From the NCBI GenBank assembly GCA_025057135.1, contig JANWXY010000034.1, positions 1-38,937 of the forward strand: 38,937 bases of DNA, given 5' to 3'. Under the pieces are notes generated by a model. It saw only the letters and a program-made list of their open reading frames with translations. It searched no databases and was not told the origin of the DNA. Made by a program: the position numbers and the translations under genes. Shown one piece after another: positions 1-8,267 of this stretch. How positions within the stretch are numbered: the stretch's first letter is position 1; each line of letters opens with the position of its first letter. The stretch is from Bacteroidia bacterium (GTDB taxonomy: Bacteria > Bacteroidota > Bacteroidia > SpSt-205).

Positions 1-54
1 TCGGCGCTGGCGCCCCCCCCTTAAAACCTACACATTCAACCCCCCAAATAACCT

Positions 55-3000
55 CTACGGCAACCAAACAAGCTTTTGCTGACGCAAAATATGTCCATTT
101 TCCCCCATCCAGCAGGCGATATACGTCCCAGCAGCCAAAGGAGGAGCGGAGGTCGCATACTCACCTGGGTCAAAGTGCCCTTGTATTTCCCATACCACCT
201 TCCCTTCCAGACTGAGAATGCGCAAAGCCTGAAAAGGCTGTGCAGAACTGAAATTCAGCGTAGCACTGACAGGTGAGGCTATCCAAAATCTGTTCTCCGG
301 CATCTCCATCTCATACTCCTCTCTGTAAGCAAGGGGAGGCGGAGCTCCAGCGGCATATCCTGAGAAGGAAGTGAAAGTACCTCTAATCCACTGCCCCGTA
401 GAACCGTAGTTCCCCACAGCCCGAACAGGACTAAGCTGATAGGTAGGGGAAGCCGCCGAGTACTCACTGGTTATTGTGCCCGCAGTTTTGACAACGTATG
501 GAGCGGTATTCCAGCTCATGCCTGTGGTAGTTTGATAGCCCCCGACTTCTGCATTCGTATAGTACAGCGTGATTGCATAAGAGGGCGTCCCTGCGGTCGT
601 CGGAGTAACAACAAACGTCTTATCAGTCACATACTGCGGAGCAGTATGCGAAGGACGAAGTGCCTGAGCATTAGTTCCTGTACGATCCACTTGGACCTGC
701 GTACAGCCATGATTGATGGTGCTGAGATTGACAAGGCACATCATAAGGTCGCCATCGGCGCTGCTGTAAGCATACAACGAGTCCCCAGGACCGAAATATA
801 CTGCCGTGGAGGCTGTGGAACTTTCAATATTTGGTGTCTTGCGGGCATACAGAACGATATTATCTATGGCAAGGGGGGGCTGAACGCCATTAGCATCATT
901 GTCGTTGTCCCAGCGCCACGCCAGCCAGAGATTAGACTGATTCCAAGTCGCACTGGGGAGTGGAACGACAATGCGTCTGACCGAGTTAGGGTAGCCGTAA
1001 AGGCTATAACTACGTGACATGCTCAGTAAGGCACAGGTATTAGCGCTCCATCCACAACCTATGACGGGTTGGAAGCCACTCGTTGAAGAAGTGGTAGAAT
1101 AGAACAGTCGCCCGAAATCTTGCAAGTTGGCGCTCCCATACTCACCTCCGACCATTACATCAAATGCAAGCACGAGGTTAGTCGCTCCGATAGTATTTAT
1201 TGCTGGGGAGACGGTGGCTGTTCTACTCGTAGAGTTTAGAGCATATTGATGGGGCGGCGGCGTGCCGCTTGTATTATTCGTAATATACATAGAAAAGCCA
1301 GAGCCCATCGCAGCGCCCGTTCCACGCACCCACTGGTTCGTGCCAGCCGTTACATTAACCGTAGTAAACCCCGTAGGCGTCGTCTCAAAATCCTGCTGAT
1401 ATAGAATCACCTCTGGTGGGAAAAAGTCATTGTCTTCTATCCACAGGCGGTGAATGCGCCGGTGAGCTACTACACTGGCTGGGCCACTAGTTACATTCAG
1501 TTGGAGCTCTATGTATCGCCATGGCTCAATCGCCTGGTCATCAAAAATGCGCACAACCGCATTTTGGGGCGAGGTAGCTCCTGCTGCAAAGCTGAGCGTC
1601 GGAGTGAGAATAGCAAAATCTACACCGTTGCGCGCAGTACTGGTAGAAGCTGCACTCACAGCTACTGTTACATTAGACGAAGGAGCAGCGGATATCTGCA
1701 CAGGAATCTGGACATCGCGATAGCGGCGACAATCTCCTGTCAACAAAGGCCAAGTAAGCTCTTCACGCACGACTTGACCTGTGTCTCGCCAAAAGACCAT
1801 CGGCTGATGCGTAATGCGTACATTGTCTATCCAGATGCAGTTTCCATATTGATTGATGGTAACGAAACGCAAGCGTATGCGCTGACCCACGTAAGTGCTT
1901 AGATTAATAGTACGCGCTTGCCATTCGCTCGCCGCAGATGGAATAAAGCGAGCCGTAGTATTAGTCCCAGTAGCCAAAGTAGCTCCTGCCTGCTGAAATA
2001 TCGGAGTGGCTGCCCATGTAGTACCACAGTTCGTGGCAACTTCCACTCTCAGTTCATCATTACTTGTATTGTTATATCGGCGATAAGCGACGTCAAAGCT
2101 CAGCTCTACCCCAGCTGGTGCGCTGGTCAGGTCTATAATCGGTGTATAAAGCTCATCACGGCGACCAGTCTGAGAGTACGCCCAGCAGTTTACATGCATA
2201 GCAATAGTACGCTGCCCATTACTACCTGTACAGTGAGCTGGACGCCATGTGTAACAGTCATTATTAGGGTCTATCACTCGCCACAGATGAGGGGGGATAG
2301 GCTGTCCTTCCCACCCGTGTTCAAAGGTTTCAAATAGCGGATAAAATCCATTATGAACCACTATCCGAGCACTGACGGTGTCTTCTGTACGATCTGGATC
2401 GCTGGTGAGATTAGAGCATGCTGTGAAAAGGTACTCTCCGGGAAGGGAAAAGTTTATGCCCGTCAAAGCAAATGTAGTCGTAGCTCCCCCTCCCAAAGTA
2501 CCTGTCCATGTTTGAGTTTGCCAAGGACCAGTATTCAGCCTATGAGCAACTGGAATGGTACTAAGAGAGTTTGTGCCGTTATTCCGAAGCGTAGCATTAA
2601 ACGCATATGTTCCCGGACAGATGTCCTGTGGAATGGAAAGGTCTATGAGAGCAGCATCAGTTGGAGATGGTGGCACGAGAGCGGGTGAAGTGATGAGGCT
2701 CCTTCGTCGCGGGCAATATTCTAAAACAACACGCATTCGCAGGACTTGATCCAAAGTGAAGATATTCATGCAACCATCATCAGAATACTCCATGTAGTTT
2801 TCTATCATACGAGGGACACCTGACACACATGAAGGAGGATTAGGAGAACATCCATAATGTGCATCAGCGCAATCAGGCGTATCGTCACAAAAATCATCTG
2901 GGGTGCAGTCCCCAGCGGTTGCGTTATCTCCCCACGTATGTCGCAAGCCCAGCCAGTGTCCAACCTCATGTGTAGCCGTACGCCCCATGTGATATGGTGA

Positions 3001-3729
3001 GTTCAGCCCTGTGGAGCCTTTGAGGGCAGACCCAAAAACTGTATACCGCATTACGACCCCATCAGTATTCGCAGTACCAGTACAAAGCCCCATGCCCATA
3101 TCCCCTGGCATCCCCAGCAAGCTAGACGCGTCGGGAAACTGCGCATAGCCTAATAGTCCCCCGGCTAAATCTGCCACCCATATATTTAGGTATTGATTAG
3201 GGTCCCACTGAGTGGCAGGTTTTATAGTTCCCTCCATGTAAGTTTTATTATAGGGAGGAGGAGCCCATCCATGGGTATTTCTATCCCAACGCACAATTCC
3301 GTTGGTGGGGTTTCCCATAGGGTCCCGTTTGGCTAAAACGAACTCTATCCGTGCATCAGCACCTCTGGGGTGATTATTCCAGCCTGGTGTGCCGCTCAGT
3401 CGGCGAAAGTCCTCGTTCAATACCTGAATCTGATGAAAAATATTCGCATCGGGAATATTCCTGCCCGTACCCACCGCCTCTCCATCGTGTATAACATGAA
3501 CTACCACAGGGATTTTATACACTCCGCCGATAGTTCGGGCCTGCGATAATAAGGCTTTTTTCTGGAGGACTTTTTCTTTTAGGATAGGCTCATAGTCATC
3601 TAAGCGTGGCCAATCAGGATGTAATGCCCTCAATAGGCTATCGGCTTGCATGGTACCACAACGCACCCAGTGTCCCCGCTGGGCATACAAGACAGCGAGT
3701 AGCGCGCCAAGAAAAGTATTTCTCCACAT
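55..3729 (-). CDS. Secreted M43-type zinc metalloprotease with T9SS C-terminal domain
   Basis: Predicted secreted protease of 1,224 residues. The start at 3729 is preferred over the upstream Met at 3753 because it begins a compact signal peptide (MWRNTFLGALLAVLYA, cut before Gln) and a promoter box lies just upstream. The zinc motif HEVGHWLGLRH (about residues 254-264) has the HExxHxxGxxH form of metzincins, and the Met-turn NYMEY (about 311-315) fits the pappalysin-like M43 family. After the catalytic domain come a CARDB-like Ig segment, a MAM/choice-of-anchor-like jelly roll, a Calx-beta-like stretch and a second jelly roll with the motif QPPLAIDNI. The last ~70 residues resemble a T9SS type A sorting domain, so the protein is probably exported by T9SS and anchored or released at the surface. 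The substrate is unknown. Its 5' end was copied in the neighbouring tandem duplication. Confidence 0.88.
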   Translation of the reverse strand: MWRNTFLGALLAVLYAQRGHWVRCGTMQADSLLRALHPDWPRLDDYEPILKEKVLQKKALLSQARTIGGVYKIPVVVHVIHDGEAVGTGRNIPDANIFHQIQVLNEDFRRLSGTPGWNNHPRGADARIEFVLAKRDPMGNPTNGIVRWDRNTHGWAPPPYNKTYMEGTIKPATQWDPNQYLNIWVADLAGGLLGYAQFPDASSLLGMPGDMGMGLCTGTANTDGVVMRYTVFGSALKGSTGLNSPYHMGRTATHEVGHWLGLRHTWGDNATAGDCTPDDFCDDTPDCADAHYGCSPNPPSCVSGVPRMIENYMEYSDDGCMNIFTLDQVLRMRVVLEYCPRRRSLITSPALVPPSPTDAALIDLSIPQDICPGTYAFNATLRNNGTNSLSTIPVAHRLNTGPWQTQTWTGTLGGGATTTFALTGINFSLPGEYLFTACSNLTSDPDRTEDTVSARIVVHNGFYPLFETFEHGWEGQPIPPHLWRVIDPNNDCYTWRPAHCTGSNGQRTIAMHVNCWAYSQTGRRDELYTPIIDLTSAPAGVELSFDVAYRRYNNTSNDELRVEVATNCGTTWAATPIFQQAGATLATGTNTTARFIPSAASEWQARTINLSTYVGQRIRLRFVTINQYGNCIWIDNVRITHQPMVFWRDTGQVVREELTWPLLTGDCRRYRDVQIPVQISAAPSSNVTVAVSAASTSTARNGVDFAILTPTLSFAAGATSPQNAVVRIFDDQAIEPWRYIELQLNVTSGPASVVAHRRIHRLWIEDNDFFPPEVILYQQDFETTPTGFTTVNVTAGTNQWVRGTGAAMGSGFSMYITNNTSGTPPPHQYALNSTSRTATVSPAINTIGATNLVLAFDVMVGGEYGSANLQDFGRLFYSTTSSTSGFQPVIGCGWSANTCALLSMSRSYSLYGYPNSVRRIVVPLPSATWNQSNLWLAWRWDNDNDANGVQPPLAIDNIVLYARKTPNIESSTASTAVYFGPGDSLYAYSSADGDLMMCLVNLSTINHGCTQVQVDRTGTNAQALRPSHTAPQYVTDKTFVVTPTTAGTPSYAITLYYTNAEVGGYQTTTGMSWNTAPYVVKTAGTITSEYSAASPTYQLSPVRAVGNYGSTGQWIRGTFTSFSGYAAGAPPPLAYREEYEMEMPENRFWIASPVSATLNFSSAQPFQALRILSLEGKVVWEIQGHFDPGEYATSAPPLAAGTYIACWMGENGHILRQQKLVWLP

Positions 3730-3736
3730 AACATGA

Positions 3737-3744
3737 CAAATATA
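3737..3744 (-). promoter_or_regulatory. -7 promoter box of the metalloprotease
   Basis: On the minus strand the sequence is TATATTTG, an exact match to the Bacteroidota -7 consensus TAnnTTTG. It ends 7 nt before the chosen ATG at 3729, so the leader would be very short or absent. I could not identify a convincing -33 element. An identical copy sits at 5252-5259 in the duplicated segment. Confidence 0.6.
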
Positions 3745-3763
3745 CAATAACATCTACGCATCG

Positions 3764-3771
3764 TACCTTAG
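3764..3771 (+). promoter_or_regulatory. Near-consensus -7 box of the first GT4 gene
   Basis: TACCTTAG differs from TAnnTTTG at one position and lies 8 nt before the ATG at 3780. The same box occurs at 5279-5286 before the second GT4 copy. It would drive the glycosyltransferase genes divergently from the protease promoter 20 nt away. The single mismatch makes this a tentative call. Confidence 0.35.
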
Positions 3772-3779
3772 CTCTGTCC

Positions 3780-4934
3780 ATGCCTCCAATCCGAGTACTT
3801 CATCTGGCTCGGGTCATCAATCGGTATGACTTTATTGACACAGTTGTAAGGCATCTACCCCGAGAAAAGTTTGTTATGGAGGTCGCCACTTTTGAGTTCC
3901 AATCAAATATTCAGCCCCCAAACTATGCACAAATCGGCATCTCACATCACGTCATACCGATATCTCACATCCGATCTTATCCTACCTATGTAAAGGCTGC
4001 ATTTAGCCTGGCTAAACTTCTAAGAGATAGAAAGATAGACATTCTGCACACACATCACTTCTGGGAAGGGATTGTAGGCGCCATCGCTAAAAAGATATAT
4101 CCAGGGGTCAAACTCATCATCCATCGCCATTATACCGAAGATATCACACGATTACGGGGTTGGAAAATGAAGCTGCTTCTGCAACTGGAACGATTTTCTT
4201 ACAGACAGGCAGACAGATTAGTAGTTCCCACACGAACCATTCATAACTTCATAAAGAGCCTACACCGAGGTCGCCTTCCAGAAATTGTTGAGATTCCGTA
4301 TGGATTTGATTTTGAGGCAGAAAAATATCAGCCTTTATCCCCTGAGGAACGCTCGGGTTTTCGGCATAGTTTTGGGATAAGCGAACATGCCTGCGTCATT
4401 ACCAATGTCGGCTCTCATCGGCTCCAGAAAGGGCAAATGGAACTCCTACAAGCCTTTACTCAGTTATCGGACGAAGTGCCCCAGGTGTATCTATGGTTGG
4501 TCGGTGATGGACCTGATAGTGCACGCCTGCGAGAAATGGCTGAGCCGCTGGGTGAGAAGGTACGCTTTTGGGGATGGCAGCGAAGCGATATGGTGCGTTT
4601 ACTCATGGGCGCCTCTGATATAATAGCTCATCCGAGCTACTCAGAAGCTTTTCCTCAAGTGATGGTAGAAGCCCTTGCTCTGGAACGCGCTTTGCTTATC
4701 ACTCAGGTCTCCGGCGCAATAGAAACTCTAAAACATGAGGAAACAGCCTGGCTCATACCTCCTATGAATGTAGAAGGCCTATACCGAGGACTGAAAATCC
4801 TCGTCAGTTCTGCTGAGCTCCGCAGGAAAATGGGCGAAGCGGGCCGCAAGCAAATCTTAGCACAGCTTTATTATCAGGTTATCAATACATACTATGAGAG
4901 CTTATACGCTAAGCTATGCTCCCCGTCAGCGTAA
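3780..4934 (+). CDS. Glycosyltransferase family 4 protein (copy A)
   Basis: A 384-residue GT4-type (GT-B fold) retaining glycosyltransferase, probably acting on a surface or secreted polysaccharide; donor and acceptor are not evident. The N-terminal acceptor half has HTHHFWEG (about 90-97) and IHRHYTED. The donor half has VGDGPD (about 241-246) and the E-x7-E signature with E289 and E297 in HPSYSEAF...VEA. No signal peptide or membrane segment is visible, so it is probably cytoplasmic or peripheral. It is roughly two-thirds identical by eye to the second copy at 5295. The first 17 codons and the last few codons are virtually identical between the copies. Its last codons overlap by 19 nt the start of a truncated GT2 gene, just as the second copy overlaps the intact GT2. 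Confidence 0.88.
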   Translation: MPPIRVLHLARVINRYDFIDTVVRHLPREKFVMEVATFEFQSNIQPPNYAQIGISHHVIPISHIRSYPTYVKAAFSLAKLLRDRKIDILHTHHFWEGIVGAIAKKIYPGVKLIIHRHYTEDITRLRGWKMKLLLQLERFSYRQADRLVVPTRTIHNFIKSLHRGRLPEIVEIPYGFDFEAEKYQPLSPEERSGFRHSFGISEHACVITNVGSHRLQKGQMELLQAFTQLSDEVPQVYLWLVGDGPDSARLREMAEPLGEKVRFWGWQRSDMVRLLMGASDIIAHPSYSEAFPQVMVEALALERALLITQVSGAIETLKHEETAWLIPPMNVEGLYRGLKILVSSAELRRKMGEAGRKQILAQLYYQVINTYYESLYAKLCSPSA

Positions 4935-5017
4935 TCATCCCAGCTAAAAATGAAGGCGACAACATCGTCGGGCTCATCCAGAGCTCGCAAGCCCAAACTA
5001 TGCCACTGTTTATATGA
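4916..5017 (+). pseudogene. Truncated 5' fragment of the GT2 gene
   Basis: Codons 1-23 are almost identical to the start of the intact GT2 gene at 6434 (one silent-looking difference), then similarity decays over about eight codons. The frame ends at TGA in 5015-5017, giving a 33-residue remnant without the donor-binding or catalytic parts. It marks the right end of duplication copy A. It is unlikely to encode a functional enzyme. Confidence 0.8.
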
Positions 5018-5244
5018 ACTATCACGGAAACATTATACACTCCGCCAATCATCCAGCCTAAGGTAATAAGGCTTTTTTTCGGAAAATTTTCTCTTTCAGG
5101 ATAAGCTGACAGTCATCTAAGCGTGACCAAACTTGGGATATAATGGCCTCAATAGGCTATCGGCTTGCATGGTCAACGCACCCAGTGCCCCTGCTGGGCA
5201 TACAAGACAGCGAGTAGCGCGCCAAGAAAAGTATTTCTCCACAT
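5006..5244 (-). pseudogene. 5' fragment of the metalloprotease gene
   Basis: This aligns with 3491-3729, the first ~80 codons of the intact protease. The promoter box (5252-5259), start codon (5244) and signal-peptide codons are preserved. A 4-nt deletion after codon 23 (compare 3654-3657) brings in TGA at 5173-5175, so only a 23-residue peptide can be made: signal sequence, AQQGHWVR and stop. The fragment ends at the duplication junction near 5006. It is a decayed by-product of the tandem duplication. Confidence 0.82.
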
Positions 5245-5251
5245 AACATGA

Positions 5252-5259
5252 CAAATATA
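5252..5259 (-). promoter_or_regulatory. Duplicated -7 box upstream of the protease fragment
   Basis: Minus-strand TATATTTG, identical in sequence and context to 3737-3744. It is probably still a working promoter, but it now reads only into the truncated protease fragment and onward, antisense, toward the end of the first GT4 gene. Confidence 0.45.
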
Positions 5260-5294
5260 CAATAATATCTACGCATCGTACCTTAGCTCTGTCC

Positions 5295-6452
5295 ATGCCT
5301 CCAATCCGAGTACTTCATCTGGCTCGGGTCATCAATCGGTATGACCCCATTGATACCGTTGTACGGTATCTACCCCGAGAGCATTTTTCCATAGAGGTAG
5401 CTACTTTTGAACCTAAATCCAATATCCAACCACCAGATTATGAACGAGCAGGCATCCCCCATCATGTGATACCCGTACCTTCTATACGCTCATACCCGGC
5501 TTATTTGAAAGCTGCCCTCAGATTAGCAAGGCTACTCAAAGATAGAAGTATTCACATTCTACACACGCACCACTATTGGGAAGGTCTCGTGGGTGCCCTC
5601 ATTAAACTACTCTATCCCTCAGTCAAACTGATTATTCATCGTCACTACGCTGAGGATATCATGATCCTCGGAGGATGGAAAGTTCGTATTCTCCTCACAC
5701 TTGAAGGTCTCTCGTACAAACAAGCAGATGCCATAATCGTATCTACCCCCAGCGTTCGCAATCTCGTGAGAAACTTACATAAAAAAATCCCTTCATCTAA
5801 ACTGTTGGATATTCCACTTGGATTTGATTTTGAGGCAGATAAGTATAGACCGTTGCCGCAGCACGAAAGGCTCGCCTTTCGTCAAGCTCAAAGAATAGAC
5901 GAAAATGCGTGCGTCATCACTAATGTAGGCTCTCATCGCATTCTGAAAGGCCAGATAGAACTTATTGAAGCCTTTACTCAGCTTGTAAAAGACGGGGTAA
6001 ATGCAGTGCTGTGGCTTGTAGGAGATGGACCAGATGGAGCATACCTTCGGAAAATAGCTAAGCCGCTCGGGGATAAGGTGTATTTCTGGGGCTGGCAATC
6101 CCCAGACATGGTACGGCTACTTATGGGAGCTTCCGATATTATAGCGCATCCGAGCTACTCCGAATCATTCTCCCAGGTGATGGTAGAAGCATTAGCCCTT
6201 GAGCGCGCTCTGGTTATCAGCCGGGTACCGGGACCTATAGAAACGATAACTCATGCCGAGACTGGATGGCTTATTCCCCCAAAAAATGTAGAGAAGTTAT
6301 ACGAAGCCTTGAAAATTCTCATCGCGAATCCACAACTCAGAGAAAGAATGGGTATTGCTGGACGGAAACATGTCTTGTCTAAACTGCATTATAAGCTTAT
6401 CAATCCCACATACATTGACTTATATACCAAGCTATGCTCCCCGTCAGCGTAA
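5295..6452 (+). CDS. Glycosyltransferase family 4 protein (copy B)
   Basis: A 385-residue GT4 glycosyltransferase, tandem paralogue of the gene at 3780. The same hallmarks are present: HTHHYWEG near residue 91, VGDGPD, and the E-x7-E pair at about E290 and E298 in HPSYSESF...VEA. One residue is inserted before the GFDFEA motif relative to copy A. The two proteins are alike throughout but differ most in the acceptor half (about residues 120-175), which could mean different acceptor specificity; that is inference. The gene keeps the near-consensus box TACCTTAG 8 nt upstream and overlaps the intact GT2 gene by 19 nt, so GT4, GT2 and Rpe probably form one transcript. Confidence 0.88.
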   Translation: MPPIRVLHLARVINRYDPIDTVVRYLPREHFSIEVATFEPKSNIQPPDYERAGIPHHVIPVPSIRSYPAYLKAALRLARLLKDRSIHILHTHHYWEGLVGALIKLLYPSVKLIIHRHYAEDIMILGGWKVRILLTLEGLSYKQADAIIVSTPSVRNLVRNLHKKIPSSKLLDIPLGFDFEADKYRPLPQHERLAFRQAQRIDENACVITNVGSHRILKGQIELIEAFTQLVKDGVNAVLWLVGDGPDGAYLRKIAKPLGDKVYFWGWQSPDMVRLLMGASDIIAHPSYSESFSQVMVEALALERALVISRVPGPIETITHAETGWLIPPKNVEKLYEALKILIANPQLRERMGIAGRKHVLSKLHYKLINPTYIDLYTKLCSPSA

Positions 6453-7462
6453 TCATCCCGGCTAAAAATGAAGGCGACAACATCGTCGGGCTCATCCAGA
6501 GCCTGAGAGCTCAAACTACCCCACCCGCGGAAATAATCGTCGTGGATGCCGGCTCCTCAGATCAGACTGCAGCGCTTGCCACTCAAGCAGGCGCAAGAGT
6601 CATTCAGGTGAATCAGGCTTACCCAGGTCAAGCTCGTAACGTAGGTATCACCTATGCTAAATCTGACATCATCGCCTTGTGGGATGCAAGCATGAAAGTA
6701 AAAGCTGATACTTTAGAGAAGCTCATTACGCCAATCCTGCAAAATGAAGCAGACCTCGTACAGGGGCATTTAGATATCCGTCCAGTCACCTTGCCGAGCG
6801 CTATTTATTTCCTCCTACTCCTCCCCCCGTATAATCACCGACTGCCCGATGGTAAGAAAATGTATGCTCCTCCCGTGGCTTGCACAGCCTTTCATCGCAA
6901 GCTCTGGAGAGCTGTTGGAGGCTTTCGTTCGTGGCGAGCTAGGGAAGATAGCGATTTCCGTAATCGGATTCAGGGGCTGAATCCCCGCATACATTATGCT
7001 CCCGAAGCAGTGAGTTTTTGGGAGCCTGCTGAAAGCTGGGCATCCCTTTTACGTAAGGTACGCCTCTATGGCAGACACAATATCCTATCCGGCGAACCGG
7101 CTCAATGGTACTCCGGACTCATAAGGGTTTACGGAAGCTATGCTGCAATAAGCGTCATCGCTGGCATGTTTGGAGGGGTAGCGCTGGGGTTGAGTACCTT
7201 CACTCTGGCCATTTTAGCTGGCGGATGGCTTCGCAGTCTGAGAAAAATAATCCAACACGGACCCTATTTCAAAGAGAAAGCCGCCCAAAATCCATACGCT
7301 CCCAAGATTATGTTCCTCACGACAGGCTTACTCGTTGCCACAGATATAGCCTCCTTCCTCGGAGCGGTAGACTGGCTACTTTTAGATAAACTGAGACTAA
7401 ACCCAGAGCTTTTTCCAGAACCGATTGTGCTCAGCGAGCTTTCGCCAACTTTGCGTCAGTGA
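6434..7462 (+). CDS. Glycosyltransferase family 2 membrane protein
   Basis: A 342-residue GT2 (GT-A fold) glycosyltransferase, likely inner-membrane and part of envelope glycan synthesis. The nucleotide-binding start VSVIIPAKNE (4-13) and VVDAGSSD (36-43) are clear. The usual DxD metal site appears as WDAS near 83-86, a departure from the common D-A-D form, and an acceptor-side RED occurs around residue 174. Two hydrophobic stretches follow the catalytic part (about 233-263 and 290-315) and probably anchor it to the membrane. The start overlaps the GT4 gene by 19 nt and the stop overlaps the rpe start as GTGA, so translation is probably coupled. Sugar and acceptor are unknown. Confidence 0.82.
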   Translation: MLPVSVIIPAKNEGDNIVGLIQSLRAQTTPPAEIIVVDAGSSDQTAALATQAGARVIQVNQAYPGQARNVGITYAKSDIIALWDASMKVKADTLEKLITPILQNEADLVQGHLDIRPVTLPSAIYFLLLLPPYNHRLPDGKKMYAPPVACTAFHRKLWRAVGGFRSWRAREDSDFRNRIQGLNPRIHYAPEAVSFWEPAESWASLLRKVRLYGRHNILSGEPAQWYSGLIRVYGSYAAISVIAGMFGGVALGLSTFTLAILAGGWLRSLRKIIQHGPYFKEKAAQNPYAPKIMFLTTGLLVATDIASFLGAVDWLLLDKLRLNPELFPEPIVLSELSPTLRQ

Positions 7463-8112
7463 AAGCTCCTCTGATAGCTCCCTCCTTACTATCCGCAGAC
7501 TTTGGACGACTTGCAGAAGAAATAAAGGACTTAGAGTTCATCGGCGCAGACTGGCTGCACTGCGATATCATGGATGGCATCTTCGTACCAAATATATCCT
7601 TTGGCCTACCCGTGTTGGAGGCGATTCGGCGATACACTAAGCTCCCACTGGATGTACACCTGATGATCCAGCGGCCAGAGGATTACATAGAGAGATTCGC
7701 ACAGGCGGGAGCAGACCTGCTGACTTTTCACTGGGAAGCCACCTTTCATCACGATAGGCTTATTCAGGAGATTCACCGTTTGGGCAAAAAAGCAGGCATC
7801 GCCATCAACCCCGCGACACCCGTAGAAGTGCTCATTGATATTTTACCAGAGGTAGACCTAGTCTGCGTAATGAGCGTGAATCCAGGCTTTGGCGGACAGC
7901 GATTTATTTCGTATGTAAAACAGAAAGTACAAAGGCTCTCCGACCTTAGATATAAGGTAGGCAGTCGTGCCCTCATAGAAGTAGATGGAGGCATCACCCC
8001 AGAAACTGCTGTTTTAGTTCCCCAAGCAGATGTGCTCGTAGCCGGACATAGCCTTATGCATGCTCAGGATAGAAAAGCCGTACTTCGTCAGCTCAAGCAA
8101 TCTCATCCTTAG
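7459..8112 (+). CDS. rpe: Ribulose-phosphate 3-epimerase
   Basis: A 217-residue cytoplasmic enzyme of the pentose phosphate pathway that interconverts ribulose 5-phosphate and xylulose 5-phosphate. Family signatures are all present: IAPSLLSADF (6-15), metal and catalytic residues H34, D36 and H67 (in HCDIMDG and DVHLM), MSVNPGFGGQ, and VDGGI near residue 175 with the second catalytic Asp. Length is normal for the family. The start is GTG at 7459, which overlaps the GT2 stop as GTGA. It ends tail to tail with bshA, 155 nt away. Its presence behind glycosyltransferases may simply reflect operon packing. Confidence 0.95.
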   Translation: MKAPLIAPSLLSADFGRLAEEIKDLEFIGADWLHCDIMDGIFVPNISFGLPVLEAIRRYTKLPLDVHLMIQRPEDYIERFAQAGADLLTFHWEATFHHDRLIQEIHRLGKKAGIAINPATPVEVLIDILPEVDLVCVMSVNPGFGGQRFISYVKQKVQRLSDLRYKVGSRALIEVDGGITPETAVLVPQADVLVAGHSLMHAQDRKAVLRQLKQSHP

Positions 8113-8267
8113 AGGAAATTTTATCACGACCTCTACGCAGAGAGAGCTTTTGGGAGGGGAATTTTCTTTCCGATTTTTAGCCAGCTGCTGCTCCGAACTT
8201 CTCAGTCAAACCAGCGACTCCTCTGTCAGCCCCCTCACCTCTTTCTCATGGGAGGACCTGTCTCATT

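Larger units (their letters stand above)
3496..4984 (+). repeat. Tandem duplication, copy A
   Basis: This segment runs from inside the 5' end of the protease gene, across the divergent promoters and the first GT4 gene, to about codon 23 of a GT2 gene. It aligns with 5014-6502 at an offset of 1515-1519 nt. Similarity is uneven. A 153-nt block (3678-3830) and a 74-nt block (4911-4984) each have one mismatch to the other copy, while the GT4 body between them differs at many positions. Outer limits are approximate because similarity fades. Confidence 0.85.
5014..6502 (+). repeat. Tandem duplication, copy B
   Basis: Second unit of the duplication. It contains the protease fragment, both divergent promoter boxes, the second GT4 gene and the first codons of the intact GT2 gene. 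The blocks 5193-5345 and 6429-6502 are nearly identical to 3678-3830 and 4911-4984. Direct homologous recombination between either pair of blocks would remove about 1.5 kb and leave a single GT4 gene. Confidence 0.85.

Noticed and set aside
1-54. C8 run and short left edge sequence
   Set aside because: Only 54 nt precede the protease stop. I see no gene or terminator there, and the poly-C run is not evidence of anything by itself.
532-1017. 161-codon plus-strand ORF inside the protease gene
   Set aside because: Antisense to the protease with no recognisable domain. The protease frame contains motifs and a full-length domain order.
3732-3734. Alternative ATG for the protease just after the -7 box
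   Set aside because: It is out of frame with the protease. The ATG at 3729 gives the signal peptide.
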